From contig CANETF010000017.1 in NCBI GenBank assembly GCA_947440575.1, positions 1 through 39,620 on the forward strand: DNA of 39,620 bases. The letters run 5' to 3'. The notes below the pieces were generated by a model. It ran no database searches and had not been told where the DNA came from. It worked only from the letters and a program-made list of their open reading frames with translations. Every line of letters begins with the position of its first letter. Position 1 is the first letter of the stretch. This document shows positions 1 to 7,708 of this stretch, in pieces. The translations under genes were made by a program, and so were the position numbers. Source of the stretch: Verrucomicrobiaceae bacterium (lineage in GTDB: Bacteria > Verrucomicrobiota > Verrucomicrobiia > Verrucomicrobiales > Verrucomicrobiaceae).

Positions 1-200
1 GGAGAGAGGACGTAGGCGCCTTCCTTTTGGAAGTCGTCCAGGTTGTATCGGGGTTTGGCGGTGATGAGGCGAAGGAGATCGAGGGCGAAAGTGTTGAGAT
101 CGGCTTCGCGCGGACCGGTGACGAGGTAGGCGTGACCTAGGCGGCCCTGCTGGTTGGCCCGGTCAAGGAGGGCGAGGGCGTTTTCGGGCTTAAAGGGCAT
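1..200 (-). CDS. holB: DNA polymerase III delta' subunit, N-terminal part (cut by window edge)
   Basis: The first 66 codons of a gene that runs off the left edge. The start ATG is at 200-198. The visible protein begins MPFKPENALALLDRANQQG and continues GRLGHAYLVTGP, the typical opening of the AAA+ clamp-loader subunit delta'. After TGP the residues (READLNTFALDLL) do not make a Walker A motif, which fits delta', a family member that often lacks a working ATP site. The delta' subunit is part of the clamp loader that places the sliding clamp on DNA. The start lies 11 bases inside the end of tmk, and tmk-holB is a common bacterial gene pair, which supports the call. Only a short piece is seen, so a related clamp-loader paralogue (DnaX-like) cannot be fully ruled out. 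Confidence 0.75.
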   Translation of the reverse strand, partial: MPFKPENALALLDRANQQGRLGHAYLVTGPREADLNTFALDLLRLITAKPRYNLDDFQKEGAYVLS

Positions 201-834
201 GGATGCGGGGGGCGACGAGGCTCCAGATGTGCTGGTGGAGGGTGTCCTGGGTGAGAGTGGCGTCGAGAATGTGAATACGGTCTGGTGCGCTGGCAGCGAG
301 GTCAAGATAGCCTTGGCGGACCTTTTGGAAGAACGCGAGGGGTTGGCTTTCGATGCGGTCTAGTTCGCGGCCGGCCTGAAGGATGCGACAGCGGGCGGTA
401 TCGGCGTCCATGTCGAGGAGGAATGTGAGGTGAGGGAGGGTGCCGCCGACGGCGAAGGCGTTGATGGCGGCGACGCTCTCTTTTGGGAGGCCGCGGGCGA
501 TGCCTTGGTAGACGGTGGTGGAGTCGAGGAAGCGGTCGAGGAGGACGATGGTGCCGGAGGAGAGCAGGGGTTGGATTTTTTCGCGGACGAGTTGGGCGCG
601 GGAGGCGGCGAAGAGGAGGAGTTCGGTTTCGGAGGCCATGCTGGCCCCTTCAGGGGCGTGCTGCAGGAGGTGGCGGATGGATTCGCCAATGGGGGTGCCT
701 CCGGGTTCCCGCATGAGTTCGGTCGGGTGGCCGTCCTGTTCGAGGCGGGAGCGGAGGAGGCGGATTTGCGTGGATTTGCCACAGCCTTCTGAGCCTTCGA
801 AAGAAATGAGGGTGCCGGGAGCTGACATGGGCAT
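190..834 (-). CDS. tmk: Thymidylate kinase
   Basis: Phosphorylates dTMP to dTDP in the cytoplasm for dTTP synthesis. The 214-residue protein has normal family length. Visible motifs are the P-loop FEGSEGCGKST (residues 12-22), the dTMP-binding REPGGTPIGE (42-51), the DRFLDST motif (100-106, the DR[YF]xxS/T signature), and a Walker-B-like FLLDMDAD. Two in-frame ATGs, at 834 and 828, are possible starts. Neither has a clear Shine-Dalgarno sequence; the second (MSAPGTLISFEG) gives an N-terminus closer to the family. The gene is divergent from hisI across about 80 bp and overlaps holB downstream by 11 bp, suggesting cotranscription and translational coupling. Confidence 0.95.
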   Translation of the reverse strand: MPMSAPGTLISFEGSEGCGKSTQIRLLRSRLEQDGHPTELMREPGGTPIGESIRHLLQHAPEGASMASETELLLFAASRAQLVREKIQPLLSSGTIVLLDRFLDSTTVYQGIARGLPKESVAAINAFAVGGTLPHLTFLLDMDADTARCRILQAGRELDRIESQPLAFFQKVRQGYLDLAASAPDRIHILDATLTQDTLHQHIWSLVAPRIHAL

Positions 835-864
835 TTCAGGCTAGCGAAGGGGGCGGATTTGTCG

Positions 865-882
865 AACAAAACCCATTTTGTT
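865..882. repeat. Short inverted repeat in the tmk/hisI divergent region
   Basis: Perfect 7-bp arms AACAAAA / TTTTGTT separated by CCCA. It sits in the 81-bp gap between the divergent tmk and hisI starts, so it could be an operator or part of overlapping promoters. It is AT-rich and short; chance is a real alternative. Confidence 0.35.
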
Positions 883-915
883 TTGGTGTGGGGGCGAGTT
901 GGGGTAAGGTGGGGG

Positions 916-1344
916 ATGTCAGAGAGTGTTGAAAATGCTGGGGGGACGTTTGCGTCCCGGGAAGGGAAGGCCGCGATTGAGGAGGGGCTTGGATTTGCGC
1001 CGAAGTTCGATGCGGATGGATTGATGCCGGCGATGGCAGTGGATGCGGATACGGGGGAGCCGTTGATGTTGGCCTACATGAACCAGGAGAGTCTGCGAAT
1101 GACCCTGGCGTTGCGGCAAGCGGTTTACTGGAGCCGGAGTCGAAAGGAGATATGGCACAAGGGGCGGACGAGCGGGGAGTTTCAGGATGTGGTAGAAGTG
1201 CTAGTGGATTGTGATCAGGATGCCCTGGTGCTGCGAGTGAAGCAGCGTGGGGGTGGCTGCTGCCACACGAAGCGGGCGACGTGCTTTTATCGGCGGGTCG
1301 TTTTGGGTGGGGGAGAGGGAGTGGTAAAGTTGGAAGGGGTATGA
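916..1344 (+). CDS. hisI: Phosphoribosyl-AMP cyclohydrolase
   Basis: Third step of histidine synthesis: opens the adenine ring of phosphoribosyl-AMP to give ProFAR; a cytoplasmic, metal-dependent enzyme. From the ATG at 916 it has 142 residues. Motifs are MLAYMN (51-56), YWSRSRKEIWHKG (71-83) and the metal-binding segment DCDQD (98-102) with GGGCCHT (113-118) and C123. C99, C116 and C123 match the family's zinc cysteines, and D98, D100 and D102 its magnesium ligands. An in-frame TTG at 859 would add 19 residues unlike the family; the ATG at 916 has a GGTGGGGG purine run just upstream and was preferred. This is a stand-alone HisI without a HisE domain. No other his gene adjoins it, but hisA is in the same window about 25 kb away. 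Confidence 0.93.
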   Translation: MSESVENAGGTFASREGKAAIEEGLGFAPKFDADGLMPAMAVDADTGEPLMLAYMNQESLRMTLALRQAVYWSRSRKEIWHKGRTSGEFQDVVEVLVDCDQDALVLRVKQRGGGCCHTKRATCFYRRVVLGGGEGVVKLEGV

Positions 1345-1397
1345 AATTTTGACCCAGGGAAGGGCTTGGGAGGGGCTGACGGGCCGATGGGGCGGAC

Positions 1398-1417
1398 TTT
1401 GTGAAATTTTTCACAAA
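1398..1417. promoter_or_regulatory. CRP/FNR-type palindrome upstream of nuoH
   Basis: Perfect 9-bp arms TTTGTGAAA / TTTCACAAA with a 2-bp centre. This contains TGTGA-N6-TCACA, the exact half-site and spacing of the E. coli CRP consensus; CRP/FNR-superfamily regulators with similar recognition helices can use it. It lies 55 bp before the nuoH start, in the 128-bp gap after hisI. A weak -35/-10 pair (TTGCCG at 1424-1429, GATAGT at 1446-1451, 16-bp spacer) follows it. Binding and regulation are inferred. Confidence 0.6.
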
Positions 1418-1472
1418 TTCGGGTTGCCGGACGGCGGTCTGTTCTGATAGTGGCGGGTCCCTTCTTTTTTGG

Positions 1473-2672
1473 ATGCAATCTCTTCTGGCCAGTTTTGATC
1501 TCCCGCTCCTGATCGCTTCTTTGATCAAGATCGTCTTTTTGGTCTTTTTGGTGATTTTGCCGATGGTGGCCTACTCGGTATATGCTGAGAGGCGAGTTTC
1601 GGCGATCATTCAGGATCGGGTGGGCCCGAACCGGACAGGGATCCCGCTGACCCTTTTAGGATTCAAGAAAGACATTCAGATTTTCGGGATCGGGGGGTTG
1701 CTGCAGCCGATGGCGGACGGTTTGAAGTTCATTTTGAAGGAGGATTTCACTCCGCGGTCGGTGAATACATTCTACTACTGGCTGGCGCCTTGCTTGACGA
1801 TGGTGCCGGCGCTGATGACGGCAGCGGTGATGCCTTTTGGCAGTGAGTTGGATCTGAGTTGGGCGGGCCTGGGGGCGCCATTCAAGATGGTCATCGCGGA
1901 TTTGAATGTGGGACCGCTTTACATGTTCGCCATCTCGTCTCTGGGGGTCTATGGGATTGTGTTGGCGGGATGGGCTTCGAACTCGAAGTATCCGTTTCTG
2001 GGTGGAGTGCGTGCGAGTGCGCAGATGATCTCCTATGAGATCTCGCTGGGACTGTCGATTATTCCAGCGATCATGATTTTTGGGGAGTTGAATTTGGGCA
2101 AGATGTCTGCTTACCAAGATGCGAATGGGTGGCTGCTGTTGCCGTTCTGGGGGGAAGGTTTGAGTCTGTCTCGCTTGGTATTGTTGGTTCCGATTGTGAT
2201 TTCTTTTGTGGTATTTTCGATTTCACTGTTTGCGGAGACGAACCGGACGCCGTTTGACCTGCCAGAATGCGAGACGGAGTTGGTGGCGGGATACCACACC
2301 GAGTATAGCTCGATGAAATTCGCCCTGTTTTTCCTGGGTGAGTATGCGGCGATGATCATTGGGTCCGGGCTGGCGGTGACGCTTTTCTTTGGAGGCTGGA
2401 GCATCCCGTTTGGGCCTTGGCTCAGCGAATGGACGGGCTTGCAGTTCCATTATGAGGCTGGAAACACGCCTTTTTACACGGGGTTGCTGCACATCGGGAC
2501 GTTCTTTGCGAAGATCGTTGGATGCATCATTTTCTTTGTTTGGGTGCGGTGGACATTGCCACGTTTTCGATTTGATCAACTCATGAAGCTGGGCTGGCTC
2601 GTATTCTTCGAGGTGGCACTGCTGAATGTCTTTTTGACTGCGCTTCTGCTTTGGTTGGTGCCACTGAAATAA
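1473..2672 (+). CDS. nuoH: NADH-quinone oxidoreductase subunit H
   Basis: Membrane subunit of complex I that joins the peripheral arm to the membrane arm and helps form the quinone site. 399 residues from the ATG at 1473; an in-frame GTG at 1401 would add 24 polar residues and lies inside the palindrome, so it was rejected. Family blocks seen include YAERRVSAIIQDRVGPNRTG, LLQPMADGLKFILKED, GWASNSKYPFLGGVRASAQM, SYEISLGLS and ETNRTPFDLPECETELVAGY, followed by the C-terminal WVRWTLPRFRFDQLM. It is longer than the roughly 325 residues of E. coli NuoH; the additional residues lie between the conserved blocks. It heads a tightly packed nuoHIJKLMN run. No clear Shine-Dalgarno sequence is seen. Confidence 0.95.
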   Translation: MQSLLASFDLPLLIASLIKIVFLVFLVILPMVAYSVYAERRVSAIIQDRVGPNRTGIPLTLLGFKKDIQIFGIGGLLQPMADGLKFILKEDFTPRSVNTFYYWLAPCLTMVPALMTAAVMPFGSELDLSWAGLGAPFKMVIADLNVGPLYMFAISSLGVYGIVLAGWASNSKYPFLGGVRASAQMISYEISLGLSIIPAIMIFGELNLGKMSAYQDANGWLLLPFWGEGLSLSRLVLLVPIVISFVVFSISLFAETNRTPFDLPECETELVAGYHTEYSSMKFALFFLGEYAAMIIGSGLAVTLFFGGWSIPFGPWLSEWTGLQFHYEAGNTPFYTGLLHIGTFFAKIVGCIIFFVWVRWTLPRFRFDQLMKLGWLVFFEVALLNVFLTALLLWLVPLK

Positions 2673-2697
2673 CCCTCTATTCCGCACCGAAAACACC

Positions 2698-3243
2698 ATG
2701 CCTACCATTGTTGTCCAACGCCCTAAACTTGCCTGGCACGAGAAGATCTTTCTTTCCGGATTCTTGAATGGGATGCGGATCACGCTGGGCCACGCCATTC
2801 GAACTTTCAAGACTTTGCGCGGTAGCAAGACCGTGGTGACGATGCAGTATCCGGAACAAAAGTGGGATGAGAGCCTGCCGGAGCATTATCGTGGGGCGCC
2901 GACCCTCGTGACCGATGAGCATGGGCGGGAGCGCTGTGTGAGTTGTCAGTTATGCGAGTTCATTTGCCCACCGAAGGCGATTAAGATCATTCCGGGCGAG
3001 ATCCCCAGCGATGATCCGTGGGCGAAGGTGGAGAAGCGGCCAAGGGAGTTCGAAATTGACATGATTCGCTGCATTTATTGCGGGATGTGTGAGGAAGTGT
3101 GCCCTGAGCAGGCCATTTTTTTGCGTAAAGACTATGCGATCACGGGGACCAGTCGGGCGGAGATGGTGCACGACAAGGAGAAGCTTTATGAGATTGGCGG
3201 GGTGCGCGCGGGGCTGGTGAACAAGTGGAACGACCTCAAATAA
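2698..3243 (+). CDS. nuoI: NADH-quinone oxidoreductase subunit I (2x[4Fe-4S])
   Basis: Carries the two tetranuclear clusters that pass electrons from the peripheral arm towards the terminal cluster and quinone. 181 residues, family-like. The two ferredoxin motifs are complete: CVSCQLCEFICP (C80, C83, C86, C90) and CIYCGMCEEVCP (C125, C128, C131, C135). The N-terminal part holds an amphipathic segment (FLSGFLNGMRITLGHAIRT) that fits membrane-surface contact. It starts 25 bp after nuoH. It is the only peripheral-arm subunit in the window. Confidence 0.96.
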   Translation: MPTIVVQRPKLAWHEKIFLSGFLNGMRITLGHAIRTFKTLRGSKTVVTMQYPEQKWDESLPEHYRGAPTLVTDEHGRERCVSCQLCEFICPPKAIKIIPGEIPSDDPWAKVEKRPREFEIDMIRCIYCGMCEEVCPEQAIFLRKDYAITGTSRAEMVHDKEKLYEIGGVRAGLVNKWNDLK

Positions 3244-3272
3244 TCATCAGTCGAGTTTGAATTTAAGCCGAT

Positions 3273-3860
3273 ATGCCTAGCTTTCTGTTTTACCTATTCG
3301 CTGCGATCACGCTGGGCTTTGGTTTGAATGTGATTTTGGCGCGCAATCCGGTCACGAGCGCGCTATCCTTGGCGGTTTCGTTTGTTGGTTTGGCTGCGCT
3401 GTTCATCAGTTTGGATGCTTACTTCATTGGGATCATTCAGATTCTGGTCTACACGGGCGCGGTGATGGTGTTGTTTTTGTTCATCATCATGCTTCTAGAT
3501 ATTCAGAAGGAGGAAGCAAAGAGGGCCAACACAGCGGCGGTGATTGGAGGGGTGGTCTTGGCGGTAGTATTGACGCTGCAGGTGGCTGCGGTGTTGGGTG
3601 TGTTCAAGGAGGGTGCCGTAACAACTGAACAAAGGGCGCTTTCAATGGAGGTTGCGTCGAAAAGGGAGGATGTGGCGCAGGTGAAGACCATTCAGAAGGA
3701 TTTAGCTGCTGGAACTCTGCCCGATGCCAAGTTGATGGGGATGACGCTTTTCGAACAATACGGGTTTCACCTGCAGGCGATCGGACTGCTGTTGCTGGTG
3801 GGCACAGTTGGAGTGGTCGTCCTTAGTAAACGCGAAAGTCCTGGCAAGCCTGTTGTATAG
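3273..3860 (+). CDS. nuoJ: NADH-quinone oxidoreductase subunit J
   Basis: Small membrane subunit of complex I. 195 residues with hydrophobic helices near residues 4-20, 28-50, 52-75 (the conserved AYFIGIIQILVYTGAVMVLF block), 88-108 and 168-186. A hydrophilic stretch of about 50 residues (roughly 113-163, with TTEQRALSMEVASKRED) lies before the last helix and makes the protein somewhat longer than E. coli NuoJ. It is 29 bp after nuoI and 22 bp before nuoK. Confidence 0.93.
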   Translation: MPSFLFYLFAAITLGFGLNVILARNPVTSALSLAVSFVGLAALFISLDAYFIGIIQILVYTGAVMVLFLFIIMLLDIQKEEAKRANTAAVIGGVVLAVVLTLQVAAVLGVFKEGAVTTEQRALSMEVASKREDVAQVKTIQKDLAAGTLPDAKLMGMTLFEQYGFHLQAIGLLLLVGTVGVVVLSKRESPGKPVV

Positions 3861-3882
3861 AACCGTTCATTTCCGTCCTTCA

Positions 3883-4200
3883 ATGATTACCCTTAACCAT
3901 TATCTGTTTGTCAGTGGTGCGCTATTTGCGCTGGGTCTTGCTGGCGTGGTCGTGCGACGGAACATCATCATCATTTTCATGTGTCTGGAGATGATGCTAA
4001 GCGCTGCGAATCTTGCGCTGGTTGGGTTTTCCCGATTTCGGGTAACCGACGGGTTGCCGGACTATGCGGCACATTCTTTGGTGTTTTTCACCATTACAGT
4101 TGCTGCCGCCGAGGTGGCGGTGGGATTGGCGGTCATTGTGGCTCTTTACCGGACTCGTCAATCGGTGGAAGTGGATACCATCACTCGAATGCAGGGGTAG
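3883..4200 (+). CDS. nuoK: NADH-quinone oxidoreductase subunit K
   Basis: Small antiporter-like subunit next to NuoJ in the membrane arm. From the ATG at 3883 it has 105 residues, close to the usual 100-105. It has three hydrophobic helices and the conserved block IIIIFMCLEMMLSAANLALV, whose buried glutamate (in CLEMM) is a family proton-path residue, plus a second acidic residue in VAAAEVAVGLAV. An upstream in-frame start at 3808 would overlap the end of nuoJ and add a non-family leader; it was rejected. Confidence 0.94.
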   Translation: MITLNHYLFVSGALFALGLAGVVVRRNIIIIFMCLEMMLSAANLALVGFSRFRVTDGLPDYAAHSLVFFTITVAAAEVAVGLAVIVALYRTRQSVEVDTITRMQG

Positions 4201-4236
4201 GACCTGATGGAACTGTTTTTTTGAATTTCACACGCT

Positions 4237-6147
4237 ATGCCTCCCGCTCCCGACCTCGTCACTCAATCGGCACCGCTGATGAACATTTTGCTGTTCCTGC
4301 CGCTTGCTGTGGCGTTGGTGATTCTGATCGGGCGGAAGTTGTTGGGAGTGAATGTGTGTGTCTTTCTGGCCGTGGCTTCGTCTGCGATTTGCCTTTTGTG
4401 TGCCATCATGAACCTGGGGGTGGTGGGGAGTGAGACCATCCGGTTAATGCCCTTTCTGATCCTGGATGGAGGCAAATTGCTCAACATTGGGATCGATGTT
4501 CTGCATGATGGACAGAGTGCAGGGATGATGTTCATCGTGACGCTGATCGGATTTCTGGTTCAGGTATTCTCTGTCAAATACATGGAGGAGGACGATGCGA
4601 AGCCGCGGTATTTTGGAGCGCTGTCGCTATTCTTGTTTTCGATGACGGGCATTGTCTTGGCTGACAATTTGGTGATGATGTTTGTATTCTGGGAGTTGGT
4701 GGGGCTAAGTTCCTTCTTACTGATCGGACATTGGTTTCAAAAGCCATCGGCGGCCGAAGCTTCGAAAAAGGCATTTTTGACGAATCGGATTGGGGATTTC
4801 GGGTTCATGATCGGGATTCTGCTTTTGTTTGGCGTGAATCACGGGGATGTAACGTTTGCAGGGCTGAAGGAAAGTTTGTTGATGGGGCCGCTCAAGGCGA
4901 CTTCTGAGGGCCAAGGGTGGTTGATGACTGCTGCGGTGCTTTGTTTATTCATGGGGGCAGTGGGCAAGTCGGCGCAGATGCCTTTGCACGTCTGGTTGCC
5001 GGATGCAATGGAGGGTCCGACGCCAGTATCGGCTTTGATCCATGCGGCGACGATGGTTGCGGCAGGGGTCTACATGCTTGTGCGAATCAGTTTTTTGGTC
5101 GCGGCCTCCGAGATGGGAGCAACCTGGATTGCTGGTATCGGTGGCATCACGGCGTTGATGGCGGCGTTGATGGCGACCCAACAAGGGGACATTAAGCGGA
5201 TCCTCGCTTACTCGACGCTATCTCAGTTGGGTTACATGGTCATGGCCGTGGGATTGGTTGGGATGGGTGGCGAGGCGATGGGTGGCAATGCGGGGCATCC
5301 TGCGATGTTTCACCTTTATACACATGCCTTTTTTAAGGCCATGCTGTTCCTGGGTGCTGGCGCTGTGATCTACTCGTGTCACCACGAACAGGACATTTGG
5401 AAAATGGGGGGGTTGGCTAAGCACATGCCCGTAACGACCTTTACTTTTGCAGTGGGAACAGCTGCTTTGATTGGGGTCCCGGGATTGAGCGGTTTTGTGA
5501 GTAAGGAGGCGATTCTGGGTGTGGCTTGGGAAGAGTGTAAGTGGTTGTTTGCTGCTGGAGCTTTTACCGCGATGCTAACCGCATTTTACATGACGCGGCT
5601 CTTCATTGTGGCCTTTTTGGGAAAGGCTCGGTCAGACTCTTCAAGCCATGCCATGGAGGTCAGGTTGCCGATGCTAGTGCCGTTGTTAGTGTTGGCATTT
5701 TTGTCAGTTTTTTCGGCCTACCATTTTATGGAGGCCCCGTTGAAGGCGATGGCGGTGCATGGCCATGGTGAAGGGCATTACACGGTCATGGGGATATCGA
5801 TTGCAGCGCTATTGATTGGTGTGATCGCAGCTTTTGTCATCTACCGGGGTAGGGAGAAGGATCCATTGAACATCAAGCTGTTCGCCAACAAGTTCTATTT
5901 CGACGAGGTCTATGCGGTTCTGATCAAAGTGTTTCAAGATGGGTTGGCATGGCTGGTCACTGGGGTCGAGCATGCTGTGGTCGACGGCTTGGTGGCGCGA
6001 TTGCCCGCGGCCATGGTCGCTAAGGTCGGGCAAAAGGCTCGACTGCTTCAGGCCGGACAACTTCAGGGTTATACATTCTTACTGGGGGTTGGCGTACTCC
6101 TGGCCATCTATGTCATTGTTTTTGTTTTGCCCGGTGTGGGCCATTGA
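4237..6147 (+). CDS. nuoL: NADH-quinone oxidoreductase subunit L
   Basis: Distal antiporter-like, proton-pumping subunit of complex I. 636 residues, close to family length, almost wholly hydrophobic. Diagnostic blocks are FVFWELVGLSSFLLIGHWF, KKAFLTNRIGDFGF, AVGKSAQMPLHVWLPDAMEG followed by PTPVSALIHAATMVAAGVYM, and STLSQLGYMVMAVG. The C-terminal part (after about residue 540) has the polar amphipathic segment and final membrane helix expected of the lateral helix region. It is 36 bp after nuoK. Confidence 0.97.
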   Translation: MPPAPDLVTQSAPLMNILLFLPLAVALVILIGRKLLGVNVCVFLAVASSAICLLCAIMNLGVVGSETIRLMPFLILDGGKLLNIGIDVLHDGQSAGMMFIVTLIGFLVQVFSVKYMEEDDAKPRYFGALSLFLFSMTGIVLADNLVMMFVFWELVGLSSFLLIGHWFQKPSAAEASKKAFLTNRIGDFGFMIGILLLFGVNHGDVTFAGLKESLLMGPLKATSEGQGWLMTAAVLCLFMGAVGKSAQMPLHVWLPDAMEGPTPVSALIHAATMVAAGVYMLVRISFLVAASEMGATWIAGIGGITALMAALMATQQGDIKRILAYSTLSQLGYMVMAVGLVGMGGEAMGGNAGHPAMFHLYTHAFFKAMLFLGAGAVIYSCHHEQDIWKMGGLAKHMPVTTFTFAVGTAALIGVPGLSGFVSKEAILGVAWEECKWLFAAGAFTAMLTAFYMTRLFIVAFLGKARSDSSSHAMEVRLPMLVPLLVLAFLSVFSAYHFMEAPLKAMAVHGHGEGHYTVMGISIAALLIGVIAAFVIYRGREKDPLNIKLFANKFYFDEVYAVLIKVFQDGLAWLVTGVEHAVVDGLVARLPAAMVAKVGQKARLLQAGQLQGYTFLLGVGVLLAIYVIVFVLPGVGH

Positions 6148-6173
6148 TGGGAGGAACGCATTTTTAGACCGGC

Positions 6174-7682
6174 ATGAGCTCGCTCGAAATCATCATTTTC
6201 ATTCCTTTCCTTGCCGCTTTGGCAATATGGCTGGGTGCCCCGGCTCGCCTGACTGCGGTGGTTGCCTCAACTGTGAACCTACTGTGGGTGATTGTTTTGG
6301 CTGTTCGTTTTCCAGCCTTTAAGAGTGCGACGGATTTGGCGTTTGTGAACAAGCATGTGGTGCTGGACAACCCTGCGATCGCGTTTGCTGTGGGTGCGGA
6401 TGGGGTGTCGATGATCATGGCTTTGCTGACGGTGTTGGTAACTTTCGCCGCGATTTGGCAAATTGTTGATAAGCCTTCAATGTACCATATTTCGTCGCTT
6501 CTGATTTCTGGGGGAGCGCTTGGGGCCTTTCTGTGCACGGATTTGTTTTTCATTTACGCGTTTCATGAGGTGGCGCTGATTCCCACTTTCCTGATGATTG
6601 CGATTCATGGACGTGCGGAGAAGGAGCAGCGACTCGCTGTGGCTTGGAAGACGACGATCTATTTGGGCGCGGGGAGCCTTGTCCTGCTGGCGGGTTTGGT
6701 TTGGGCGGTGATTGAGTTCAGTGGTGGTGGCAAACTGACATTTGATTTGGTTGCTTTGCGCGCCCAAGCGGCGTCGAGTCCGCTGCCTGCGGCGGCCCAA
6801 GCCCCGCTGTTCTTCCTGCTTTTGGTAGGGTTTGGAACGTTGGTGAGTCTTTTCCCATTCCATAGCTGGGCTGCACCAGCCTATGCGACGGCACCAACAC
6901 CGGTAGCGATGCTGCATTCGGGTGTGCTCAAAAAGTTCGGGTTGTATGGATTGTTTCGGATTGCTCTGCCTTTGTTGCCTTCCGGTGCTCAGGTGCCTTG
7001 GGTGCAGCAGGCTTTGTTACTCATGTTGTTGGGGAACATTTTAGTGGTCGGGCTGGTTACCTTGCACCAGAAGCGATTGGATGACATGCTTGCCAATTCG
7101 AGCGTCATGCATATGGGATATCTCTTTTTGGGGCTGGCTGCGGGTACGGAGATCGCGGTAAAGGGTTCAATGCTGTTGATGTTTGCTCACGGGGTTTCGA
7201 TCGCGCTGCTGTTTGCGATTTGCGGAAGGATGAGAAACCAACTGGGGACACTTGAGATGGCTAAACTGGGTGGAATTGGGAGCCATGCGCCGTTTTTGAC
7301 GGTGGTGTTTGCGTTTGGGGCCTTTGCATCGATCGGCCTGCCGGGGTTGGCAAACTTTGCCGGTGAAGTGATGATTTTCATGGGTGCGTTCGCTAATGGT
7401 AATTCGTCATCCACGTTGATTCCGGCACAAGGACTGACTGCATTGCACTGGACGGTGATATTGGCTCTTTGGGGAGTGGTGATTTCGGCCGTCTATATGC
7501 TTCGGGGGTATCGAGCGATTTTTCAGGGTACGCCTCAGACGGGTTTGTTCATGAGTGATCCTGCCTCTGGTCAGTGGCTTCCACTGGTGCTTTTGGCTGC
7601 AGTATTGTTGGCGGTGGGTTGTTTTCCATCCCTCTTGCTAGATTTGATTCAGGCTCCCTTGGTCCCTGGCGCTATCCCGTGA
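6174..7682 (+). CDS. nuoM: NADH-quinone oxidoreductase subunit M
   Basis: Second antiporter-like, proton-pumping subunit. 502 residues, normal length. Recognisable blocks are FIYAFHEVALIPTFLMIAIH (with the pumping glutamate), FPFHSWAAPAYATAPTPVAM and LHSGVLKKFGLYGLFRI (with the loop lysines), and NSSVMHMGYLFLGLA. The HSWAAPAYATAP segment replaces the HxWLPDAHxxAP usually found here, so the loop differs from E. coli NuoM. It starts 26 bp after nuoL. Confidence 0.95.
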   Translation: MSSLEIIIFIPFLAALAIWLGAPARLTAVVASTVNLLWVIVLAVRFPAFKSATDLAFVNKHVVLDNPAIAFAVGADGVSMIMALLTVLVTFAAIWQIVDKPSMYHISSLLISGGALGAFLCTDLFFIYAFHEVALIPTFLMIAIHGRAEKEQRLAVAWKTTIYLGAGSLVLLAGLVWAVIEFSGGGKLTFDLVALRAQAASSPLPAAAQAPLFFLLLVGFGTLVSLFPFHSWAAPAYATAPTPVAMLHSGVLKKFGLYGLFRIALPLLPSGAQVPWVQQALLLMLLGNILVVGLVTLHQKRLDDMLANSSVMHMGYLFLGLAAGTEIAVKGSMLLMFAHGVSIALLFAICGRMRNQLGTLEMAKLGGIGSHAPFLTVVFAFGAFASIGLPGLANFAGEVMIFMGAFANGNSSSTLIPAQGLTALHWTVILALWGVVISAVYMLRGYRAIFQGTPQTGLFMSDPASGQWLPLVLLAAVLLAVGCFPSLLLDLIQAPLVPGAIP

Positions 7683-7708
7683 TTCTTTAATTCTCTCTCT
7701 TCGACCCC

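Noticed and set aside
1398-1417. The palindrome before nuoH as a hisI terminator
   Set aside because: The stem is AT-rich with a 2-base centre and no T run follows on the + strand; the TGTGA-N6-TCACA pattern fits an operator better.
1401-1472. Upstream GTG start for nuoH
   Set aside because: It would add 24 polar, Cys/Ser-rich residues unlike the family and place the operator inside the gene.
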